Shown here: positions 48,105-56,446 of the stretch, in pieces
How the letters are laid out: every line of letters begins with the position of its first letter
How positions within the stretch are numbered: the first letter of the stretch is position 1
Notes under the pieces: model-generated
Databases searched by the model: none
What the model was told of the DNA's origin: nothing
Seen by the model: the letters and a program-made list of their open reading frames with translations, nothing else
From: Protula sp. h YS-2021
Lineage: Eukaryota; Annelida; Polychaeta; Sabellida; Serpulidae
Direction: 5' to 3'
DNA: 64,000 nucleotides
Assembly (NCBI GenBank): GCA_949752745.1
Contig: OX457034.1
Location: forward strand, 3,733,646-3,797,645
Made by a program: the position numbers and the translations under genes

Positions 48105-49810
48105 GGATTTGGGCGGGAGGGGGTGTAAAGAGACTCGATGGGGGGTGAAAGGGTGAAGGGACTGGGAGAGGGGGTGTAAAGATGAAGGAACTGGGGGAGG
48201 GGTGTAAGGGTGAAGGGACTGGGGGAGGGATGTCAGGATGAAGAGACTGGGGGGAGGCGGTGTAAAGGTGAAAGGAGGGCTGTGAGGGTGAGGGGTCTGA
48301 GGGAGGGATGAAAGGGTGAAGGGACTGGGGAGGGGATGCAAGGGTGAAGGGACTGAGCAGGGGATGCAAGGGTGAAGGGACTGAGCAGGGGATGCAAGGG
48401 TGAAGGGACTGGGGTAGGGGATGTAAGGGTGAAGAGACTGGGGGAGGGGGTGTAAGGGTGAAGGGTCTGGAGGAGGGCGGTGTAAAGATTAAGGGACTGG
48501 GGAGGAGGTGTATGGGTGAAGGGACTGGGAGAGGGATGTAAGGGTGAAGGGGCTGGGGATGAACGTAAGGGTGAAGAGGCTTGGGGATGGCGGTGTAAGA
48601 TTGAAGGGACTGGGGGAGGGATGTAAGAGTGGAGGGATTGGGGGGAAGGGAGTGTAAGGGTGAAGGGACTGCGGATGGGTTTAAGGGTGAAGGGACTGGA
48701 AGAGGGTGTAAAGGTGAAAGGACTGGGGGAGGGATGTAAGGATGAAGGGATTGATGAGGGGAGTGTAAAGGGGAAGGGACTTGGGGAGGGGTGTAAAGGT
48801 GAAGGGACTGGGGGAGGGCGGTGTAAGGATGAAGGGATTTCGGAGGGGTATGAGGGTGAGGGGTCCGAGGGAGGGGTGAAGGGACTGGGGAAGGGGTGTA
48901 AGGGTGAAGGGACTGGGGGAGGGCGGTGTAAGGATGAAGGGATTTCGGAGGGGTATGAGGGTGAGGGGTCCGAGGGAGGGGTGAAGGGACTGGGGAAGGG
49001 GTGTAAGGGTGAAGGGACTGCAAGAGGGGTGTAAGGGTGAAGGGACTGCAAGAGGGGTGTAAGGGTGAAGGGTCTAGGGGTAGGGGTGTAACGGTGAATG
49101 GTCTGGAGGAGGGTTGTAAGGGTGAAGGGACTGGGGGAGGGGGTGTAAAGGTGAAGGGACTGGGGGAGGGGTGTAAGGATGAAGGGACTGGAGGAGGGGG
49201 TGTAAAGCTGAAGGAACCGGGGAGAGGTGTTAGAGTGAAGGGACAGGGGGAGGGTGTAAGAGTGAAGGGACTGGGGGAGGGGATGTAAGGGTTAAGGGAC
49301 TGGTGGGGGTGTAAGGGTGAAGGGACTGCGGTGGGGTGTAAGGGTGAAGGGACTGTGGTTGGGGTGTAAGGGTTAAGGGACTGGGGGGTGTAAGGGCGAT
49401 GGGACTGGGCGAGGAGTGTAAGGATGAAGGGACTGGAGGAGGAGTGTAAGGCTGAAGGAACCAGGGAGAGGTGTAAGAGTGAAATGATGGGGGGATGGGT
49501 GTAAGGGTGAAGGGACTGGGGGAGGGAGAGTTAAGGATGAAGGGACTGGGCAGGGGATGTAAGGGTTAAGGGACTGTGGTAGGGGGTGTAAGGGTGAAGG
49601 GACTGTGGTGGGGGTGTAAGGGTGAAGGGACTGTGGTGGGGTGTAAGGCTGAAGGAACCGGGGAGAGGTGTAAGAGTGAAATGGCAGGGGGGTGGGTGTA
49701 AGGGTGAAGGGACTGGGGGAGGGAGAGTAAGGATGAAGGGACTGGGCAGGGGATGTAAGGGTGAAGGGACTGTGGTTGGGGTGTAAGGGTGAAGGGACTG
49801 TGAGTAGTAT
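48105..49810 (+). repeat. 1.7-kb G-rich minisatellite, about 28-bp unit
   Basis: About 55-60 imperfect units of GGGTGAAGGGACTGGGGGA followed by GGGGTGTAA. The purine skew is extreme, with many G3-G5 runs that could form quadruplexes. Long Pro/Ser-rich frames on both strands are products of the repeat, not genes. Confidence 0.95.
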
Positions 49811-49864
49811 GAAAAGGGGGTTCTGGAACAGGAAGTGACGTCATAGCCAGCGTAACCATGGTGA

Positions 49865-50340
49865 AAAGGGCCCCCCTAGGACATACTATGTACCGACCCC
49901 CCCTCCCAGGACATACTATGTACCGACCCCCCCCCCCCCAGGACATACTATGTACCGACCCTCCCTCCCCCCTAAGCGGCAGACGGGCTAAGCCTAGGAC
50001 ATACTATGTACCGACCACCCCCCCCCCCCCTAGGCGGCAGACGGGTAAGGCCTAGGACAGACACCGTGGTGAAAAAAGTGAGGACTTCCCCCTTAGGACA
50101 TACTATGTACCGACCCCGCCCCCCCCCCCAGGGGGCAGACGGGACAGACCCTATGGTGAGACAGTGAGGACCTCCCCCTAGGACATACTATGTACCGACC
50201 CCCCCCCCCCGTAGGCGGCAGACGGGACAGACCCTATGGTGAGAAAGTGAGAACCTCCCCCCCCAGGACATACTATGTACCGACTCCCCCCCCCCCCATG
50301 GTCATAAAGTGAGGACCTCCCCCCCCCCCCCCCCCCCAGG
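49865..50340 (+). repeat. C-rich tandem repeat with GGACATACTATGTACCGAC core
   Basis: Eight or so copies of AGGACATACTATGTACCGAC separated by C runs and, later, by GGCGGCAGACGGGACAGACC and GTGAGAAAGTGAGGACCTCC. The core holds the palindrome GTACATAGTATGT-like ACATACTATGT. Confidence 0.93.
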
Positions 50341-50504
50341 AGAGCAAAATTCTACCAATTCAGCTGAAAACAAAGTGCTGTTTGGCGAGTTTTTCATGCA
50401 GTCTAGGTGGTATATAAGGATGACCTCCCCACTCATATTAACTGCAACAACAGTGACAACCATTTCAGTAAGTGGTTATTTGCATAAGTGGTTGTAAGCA
50501 TCAT

Positions 50505-50890
50505 TGAAACTTTGTAAAAAAAAGTGAAAAATTGTGATAACTTTCGCTATAGTTGGTCGATTTTAATGAAAATTTATGTAAAGTTTTGTTATAAAGTGAT
50601 CACAGGCTATTTGCGCATGCGGCTGTATGCATATTTGTAACATGCCGCCATTTTAACTTTGTAAAAAGTGTGATAACTTTCGCTGTAGTTGATCGATTTG
50701 CATGAAAATTTCACTGTTTGATTCAGTTTTATGTAAAGTGTTGTTATAAAGTAGTCATGGGCTATTTGCACCGGCGGCTGTCTGCATCATGGATTTACCT
50801 TAAAATTTTAACCTTAAAAGTGAGATAACTTTCGTTATGGTTGACCGATTTGAATGAAAATTTCACCATTTGATTCAGTCTGATGTCTAG
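50505..50890 (+). repeat. tandem repeat of about 125 bp, three copies
   Basis: Units share GTGATAACTTTCGCTATAGT, CGATTTRAATGAAAATTT, AAGTGTTGTTATAAAGTRRT and GGGCTATTTGC. Confidence 0.8.
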
Positions 50891-51029
50891 TTTACAGCAC
50901 ATCCTCAAGACAAGTGTTGGAATGGCGCGTGCCCACCATTCAAACATGTTTTCGAATTATTTCAATATATTACGTCATGTTGAATATGTATAAATGCATG
51001 AGTGAGGAGAAAACCATTCACAATGTTAA

Positions 51030-51130
51030 CATTACTTCTTCACAGATGTGGAGAGACTATGGATGATGTCTTAAAAGTGAACTACCACGTCCTCGAAAGT
51101 GTTATTTCGCGGATGAATACCATGTTGGCG
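51030..51130 (+). pseudogene. remnant of the LDDVFQVNY accessory gene
   Basis: LLHRCGETMDDVLKVNY matches LLHRCIQTLDDVFQVNY of the 89-residue gene at 9806. Here it is at the polymerase side of copy B and breaks off after about 20 residues. Confidence 0.45.
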
Positions 51131-51139
51131 GATGAATAC

Positions 51140-51475
51140 ACATATCCAAGAGAGTAAAATTCTGAATAGTCAGCAATTTTAACAAGTTTGACAAGTTACA
51201 CACCATATTTTGATTACATCTAAGTGGTATAAATGGATTAGCAAAACATGCATATCAGACAGCGATAAATTCTGCTGAGTCAGCAATTTTAACAAGTATG
51301 ACAATTTTAACAAGTTTGACAAGTTACACACCATATTTTGATTACATGTAAGTGGTATAACTGACTGAGACAAGCATTTCATTCATATGAATCAGTGATA
51401 AATTCTGCTGAGTCAGCAATTTTAAAATTTTGAGTAAGTTACCATATTTTGATTGCGTCTAAGTAGCAAAAAAGG
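51140..51475 (+). repeat. tandem repeat of about 125 bp, three copies, upstream of pPolB
   Basis: Shared blocks are AAATTCTGCTGAGTCAGCAA, TTTTAACAAGTTTGACAAGT and ACCATATTTTGATTACATCT followed by AAGTGGTATAA. The third unit ends about 60 bp before the polymerase ATG. Confidence 0.82.
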
Positions 51476-51530
51476 AAGAGTGAGACGTAGTTCACCCATT
51501 TCAGTTCTAGCAGTTGATGCGACAACAACG

Positions 51531-54305
51531 ATGGCAGCAGTCTTCTGTCATGATTGCAATGTGACATTTCCATCTCTGGAATTGTTCGTGGCACATACAT
51601 GCAAACCAGCCAAGTTGAAACGTGCTCGTGAAGAGCTTGTTGAGAAGATTGAAGCCAGGAGACGAAAGACGGTGCAAGATGGCGTTGACAGACCTGATCC
51701 AGTCCTCCGCTGTGGATGCGCTAAGACATTTCCATCTATGGATGCGGATGCATGTGTACCGATGGAAGAACAAAAGACAGTACAAGTAGGGAGAGGCAGA
51801 AGAGTTAGTCTTGGTGAAAACGCACAGGAAAGACGGTTTGAGTCTGAAGATGGATCGTATTTACTACTTGAAATGCAACAACAAAAGAATCGGATCAAGA
51901 CACATTTGCTAGAAACGTTAAACCATGGAATGAAATGGTATATTGTCGTGCATGCTCGCTTCAAGAAACTGACGGCGAACGCAGAAGGGGTTATGACAGA
52001 ACAAGTGGATAATGCCTTTATCAGCAGTCCAACATATACAGCATGCAATCCAGCGGATATTGAGAAGGACTTGCCAGAAGCCTATAAAGAATTGTTTACC
52101 AAGTTTGATGAACATGAGCGACAAGGTTCTGGCTGGGTCTTGGATAACATATTGTATATTGAAATACATACAGCGACGTCAGCGCCACTGGAAGCGAGTA
52201 GTTTTATCAAACTGCCGAAGAAAGTGAAGAATACAGGAGGTGTGTTAAACATTAAGAATTCCGACAATAAGTGCTTCTTATGGTCTGTATTGGCCCATCT
52301 TCACCCTTCAACAAATAGAAACCCAGAGCGTGTGAATCAATACAAACCATTTGAGAAGGAATTAAAGGTGGAAGGTATGACATTTCCGACACCGATTACG
52401 GACATTCCAAGTTTGAAAACTAGAATGATGTGTCTATCAATGTGTTTGGATATGAACATGATGTAGTTGTTCCAATACAACTGAGTCGAATGACGAGAAA
52501 GGCATTACTGTCTCATCAAGAATTTCAGCAGACTTATGGCTTATCGATCAAAGCATAAAGCTGCAGCATTTTATTGTTTCGACTGTCTTCACGGGTTTAA
52601 GCGACAAGATCTTTTAGATGAGCATCGTGAAGTGTGTGGCAAGCATGGGGCACAACGTTTATCATTCCCCAAGAAACCATTCATCAAGTTCAAGAATGTA
52701 GCTAAACAACAGTGAGCACCGTTTGTGATTTGTGCGGACTTTGAATGTTTTACGCAAAAGCATGAAGAAGGAGACAAGTATCAGCATCATCGTCCAAGCA
52801 GCTTCGCCTATGTGGTTGTCAGCCAGTACGACATACGTGCACCAGTCGTGTGTCGAGGAGACAATGCTGTGAAAGTCTTTTTAGATCCTATGGTGAATGA
52901 ACATGATCGTATTGTGCATGGTTTACAACAGCCAAAGAAAGTGGTGATGACTTGTGAAGATGAAGAGAATTTCAAGAACGCCACCGATTGCTACATTTTT
53001 CATGAGCCTATAGGAGCGAATCGTGTGAGTGATCATGACCATATCAATGGCAAATAACGCGGAGCTGCACACAATGAATGCAACTTACAATTCCGACTTA
53101 GAAAGGATAAGCAGGAGGATAAAGATTCTTTTATCATTCCTGTGTTTTTCCACAATTTACGGATCTACGGAAAATCAACATCGGATCTTGGGGGAAATTG
53201 GTAAATTCAAAGACAAAACGATTACGGTCATTCCGAACACCATTGAAAAATATATTGCATTCACCATGAGCAATCTGAAATTTATAGACGGCTTTTAGTT
53301 CATGTGTACCTCTCTACAGAATTTGGTATCCAACATGAAAGGCAAACCTAGTGAAAAGCTCATTCCCAACTTGTGTGACAAGAAGAAATATGTGCTTCAT
53401 TGTAGGAATTTACAGCAATATGTCTCACTGGGGTTGAAAGTCACTAAGGTGCACCGTGCCATTATGTTTGCACAGAGCAAATGGTTGGAGAAATACATTA
53501 CCTTGAACGCGGAAAAGAGAAAATTGGCCAAGAACCCGTTTGAGAAAGACTTTTTCAAACTCATGAACAACTCTGTGTTTGGCAAAGCCGTGGAAAACGC
53601 GAGAAAGCGCATCAATGTTGAACTTGTTCACCAGGAAAAGCGGTTCAAGAAACTTGTGGCTAAACCTTCATTCCACAAATTTAGAATTTTCAACGAAGAT
53701 TTGACAGCTGTACATTTACGCAAAGTGGATCTGCTTCTGGATAAACCCATTCAAGTCGACTTCACCATTCTCGACCTCATGTTTCACTTTCATTACAACT
53801 ACATCATGACCAAAAAAATCCGACACCAAGTTGTTGTTCAGCGACACCTACAGTCTAGATTATGACATAGAAACGGACGATATCTACAAGGGTATGCAGG
53901 AAGATGCTGACCTGTTCGACACAAGTAATTATCCGTCAGATCATTTCCTGCATTCCAATGTGAACAAAAAGTGCTTGGGAAAATGAAGGACGAGACGGCA
54001 GGCAGCCCCATTGAAGAGTTTGTTGGACTTCGGCCGAAAATGTACAGTATGATGTATGGTGGGAAAGAAAAACGTACGGCCAAAGGTATCACTCGAGCGT
54101 GTCAAAGACGTATGAAACATAAGCAGTATAGAGACAGTTTGTTCAACCAAACTCAAACGATGGCTACAGGGTTCCTCATTCGAAGTTACGACCACCAGAT
54201 TTTCTCGGAGAAATTGAGGAAAGTAGCCCTCTCCTCCAAGACGACAAGCGATATGTGCTGAATGATGGATATTCCACTTTGGAGCATGGACATTACAGTA
54301 TATAA
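51531..54305 (+). pseudogene. protein-primed DNA polymerase B (pPolB), decayed
   Basis: ATG at 51531 (MAAVFCHDC) is chosen because it begins just before the first zinc finger, as in copy A. Order: finger FCHDCNVTFPSLELFVAHTC, a degenerate second finger (LRCGCAKTF), conserved region to 52464, and Exo I with VICADFECF (DxE intact, near 52740). Then come the DHDHINGK motif (53035), a large internal deletion that removes palm motif A, motif B KLMNNSVFGKAVENARKR (near 53570), motif C reading SDTYS (near 53842), and the C terminus TAKGITRACQRR to GHYSI. Multiple stops and frameshifts add to the damage. The intact ancestor would copy linear element DNA from a protein primer. Confidence 0.87.
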
Positions 54306-54326
54306 GGGGGAGATTCTCTAACGGAT

Positions 54327-54656
54327 ATGGATACTCTTGCAGACACAGTTAAAGACTTGAAAGTGAAAAATCCTGACAATACCACCACCATCAAGAAATT
54401 GAAAGTGGAGACGACACCAACACCATCACAGTCGTGGGAGGCAATGCTTTCTCTATGCAACGGAAGGTATATCAAGATTATGAAACAAAGCAATGAAGGA
54501 GTGGTGAACATTCGCAAATACCTCAGAGATGAGGGGACTGGAAGAAACCGTCCTACGAAAAAGGGAATTTTGCTGACAATACCTGAATGGAAAATGCTGA
54601 AGAAGCAAGTGAAAGAAGTGGATAAAAGGCTTCCCAGACAAGAAGACAGCGCATAG
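54327..54656 (+). CDS. PC4-like ssDNA-binding-type protein 1
   Basis: 109 residues. The N third is Lys/Thr-rich and probably disordered. The C part, SLCNGRYIKIMKQSNEG, VVNIRKYLRDEGTGRNRPTK, KGILLTIPEWKMLKKQVKEV, has the strand pattern and the R-K-Y...KKGI-L...W..L signature of the PC4/p15 transcription-cofactor fold, which binds single-stranded DNA as a dimer. It lies 20 bp after the polymerase stop, on the same strand, followed by three similar genes, which suggests a replication or late-transcription role. The fold is my inference from pattern, without a search. Confidence 0.55.
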   Translation: MDTLADTVKDLKVKNPDNTTTIKKLKVETTPTPSQSWEAMLSLCNGRYIKIMKQSNEGVVNIRKYLRDEGTGRNRPTKKGILLTIPEWKMLKKQVKEVDKRLPRQEDSA

Positions 54657-54671
54657 CAAGGCACTGTCATC

Positions 54672-55028
54672 ATGACAGCACGTATGTTTAACGATAGTGT
54701 TTATTTCACCGTGAATGACGTGCATGAAGTGATGATAAATTCTGCTTATCGGTTTAAACGTGAAATGAGGAAAAACTTTCAAAACATACCGCTTGAACCT
54801 GGGTTTAAACACAAACTTGAAGATAATGTTGAAGTGTTAGTGATTGGACATGATTCTGACATACGTGTTAGATTATGGAAAAATCTTTTACAGGATTATC
54901 CAGAGGATTATGATGGAGATGTACCAGATACTCCATATACAGATTTGATTGACTTTAATATCAAGAAATGGCACGCAGTCATACAATTCCTAGACATCAT
55001 CCAGTATCCACTCTTCGCCATCATCTAA
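54672..55028 (+). CDS. PC4-like family protein 2
   Basis: 118 residues from MTARMFNDSVYF. The end, VEVLVIGHDSDIRVRLWKNL, then TDLIDFNIKKWHAVIQFLDI, shows the same strand-loop-strand-W-helix layout as its neighbours, with W followed by a hydrophobic helix. An acidic loop (YPEDYDGDVPDT) replaces the basic loop of protein 1, so DNA contact may be weaker. It begins 16 bp after the previous stop. Confidence 0.42.
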   Translation: MTARMFNDSVYFTVNDVHEVMINSAYRFKREMRKNFQNIPLEPGFKHKLEDNVEVLVIGHDSDIRVRLWKNLLQDYPEDYDGDVPDTPYTDLIDFNIKKWHAVIQFLDIIQYPLFAII

Positions 55029-55068
55029 GCATTGTCACAGACGAGATAGCTCATAGTTTATCCAGGTG

Positions 55069-55416
55069 ATGGAGATGGAGGACTATTTGTTGGATTATGA
55101 ACCCATTACATATGGATTCTCATATATGAGAAACTTATGTGATGACATTGTGCTACGACATTTTGGAAAGTATATCATACTATCGTCTGACGACCAATCC
55201 GTGTTGAAGGATCATCTGGACAAGTTGAGGATACTCGGCTTTCTCCTGGCAGTCTCAAATGAATTAGAAGTGCGTGTAACTCAGAACCGTCTAGACGTGT
55301 TTGTACAATTTCGCCAACATGACGAGCTTAAAGAACACTACGACATCATCACCCTCAGCACAGTGGAATGGAACGCGCTGTTACAAGCATTGGATTGGGA
55401 AGAACCTTATGCTTGA
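55069..55416 (+). CDS. PC4-like family protein 3
   Basis: I place the start at ATG 55069 (MEMEDYLLDYEP). The C half has LEVRVTQNRLDVFVQFRQHD and ELKEHYDIITLSTVEWNALL. It is the clear homologue of the single such gene in copy A (16459-16638), so this member is shared by both elements. Its stop overlaps the ATG of the next gene by 8 bp. Confidence 0.5.
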   Translation: MEMEDYLLDYEPITYGFSYMRNLCDDIVLRHFGKYIILSSDDQSVLKDHLDKLRILGFLLAVSNELEVRVTQNRLDVFVQFRQHDELKEHYDIITLSTVEWNALLQALDWEEPYA

Positions 55417-55696
55417 ATTCAAAGAGGAAGGAATACAACTTATGTGGGGTACCAAATCCATTGAGGTGACACATCCCATGTGTGTTATGGACATGGACAT
55501 TAATGAAGATGGATATGAACTGAAACTGTTTGAACATGAAACTGTTAAAGTGATAAAGTTTGGTGATGTTAGTTATGTGAGTTTTCATAGCATTTACAAA
55601 TGTGGGTGTAATGTCTATGATACATATATTAATTTAGATTGTAATGAATGGCATTCATTGATCAATGTATTGAAGACATTTGTTAACATGTATTGA
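55409..55696 (+). CDS. PC4-like family protein 4
   Basis: 95 residues from MLEFKEEGIQLMWG (ATG 55409, overlapping the previous stop). VKVIKFGDVSYVSFHSIYKC, then YINLDCNEWHSLINVLKTF, repeats the family layout of two strands, hairpin, then a strand running into a W-containing helix. It is the last + strand gene before the convergent junction. There are no frameshifts. Confidence 0.48.
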   Translation: MLEFKEEGIQLMWGTKSIEVTHPMCVMDMDINEDGYELKLFEHETVKVIKFGDVSYVSFHSIYKCGCNVYDTYINLDCNEWHSLINVLKTFVNMY

Positions 55697-55704
55697 ATGT
55701 CTTT

Positions 55705-55960
55705 ATAAATAAAAGTTTGTAAGTAGAGTTCTGTAGATAAGAGTTTGTAAATAGAAGTTTGTAAATAAAAGTTTGTAAATAGAGTTTTTAAACAGAGTTT
55801 GTAAATAGAAGTTTATAAATAGAAGTTTGTAAATGAAAGTTTGTAAATAGAGTTTGTAAATAACAGTTTGTAAATAACAGTTTGTAAATGGAGTTTGTAA
55901 ATAGAGTTTGTAAATAGAGTTTTTGTAGATAAGAATTTGTAAATAGAGTTTGAAACACAA
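55705..55960 (+). repeat. GTTTGTAAATAGA minisatellite at the convergent junction
   Basis: About 16 units of 12-18 bp (AGTTTGTAAATAGA with variants AGTTTTTAAACAG, AGTTTGTAAATAAC). It lies between the last PC4-like gene and the protease, where the two transcription blocks of copy B meet. Confidence 0.93.
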
Positions 55961-56050
55961 TAAACAAGACAGTTGTTTGAAACTTGTTTTTTTATTGATC
56001 ATTAAACTTGAACAATTATCAACAACTTAACTAACTTAACTACAACAACA

Positions 56051-56446
56051 TTAATAAAACAAAGGCTTATAATATCTATATACAAAATCCTTTACAATAA
56101 AATCACCATCTTTTATTTTTAATATATTGACAATATCAAACATACTCTGATCTCGAGCTTTATGCAATATATAATATACACAATAAAAACCACATGAAGA
56201 TGATATTGGCGTTTGTAATGATATGGAATTATACATATAATCATTCCTTAAAAACGTTTCTAAACGATTATCTAGTGGTAAAAGACCAAAAGAGTCAAAA
56301 TATTCCACAGAGTCTTTGTCATAATACACTGCCACCCAATGCTCTCCTGGTTCATCTTGATCGTCTGTGTTGATGACATAGGCACCACGTTGTAAAGATG
56401 GTAACTGGTCCATGGCAAACACGCCTTGAAACAAGTCTTTTGTCAT
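56051..56446 (-). CDS. adenain-like cysteine protease (PRO)
   Basis: An open 131-residue frame with GEHWVAVYYDK (His), VEYFDSFG (Asp), LQTPISSSCG (Gln) and CGFYCVYYILHKA (Cys), the same four sites as in copy A. The ATG overlaps the MCP stop. Compared with copy A the N terminus is about 14 residues shorter, beginning MTKDLFQGVF. All catalytic residues are present, so it may be the only copy B capsid-block enzyme still able to fold, along with the pVI-like gene. Confidence 0.85.
   Translation of the reverse strand: MTKDLFQGVFAMDQLPSLQRGAYVINTDDQDEPGEHWVAVYYDKDSVEYFDSFGLLPLDNRLETFLRNDYMYNSISLQTPISSSCGFYCVYYILHKARDQSMFDIVNILKIKDGDFIVKDFVYRYYKPLFY

Noticed and set aside
47923..49051. Long minus-strand frames of 366 and 272 residues, rich in Pro, Ser, His and Leu
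   Set aside because: They arise because the 28-bp minisatellite lacks stops in these frames. The residues repeat with the DNA unit, and all frames of the array are similarly open.
48660..49288. Gly/Lys/Glu-rich + strand frames
   Set aside because: Same minisatellite read on the other strand; no independent coding evidence.
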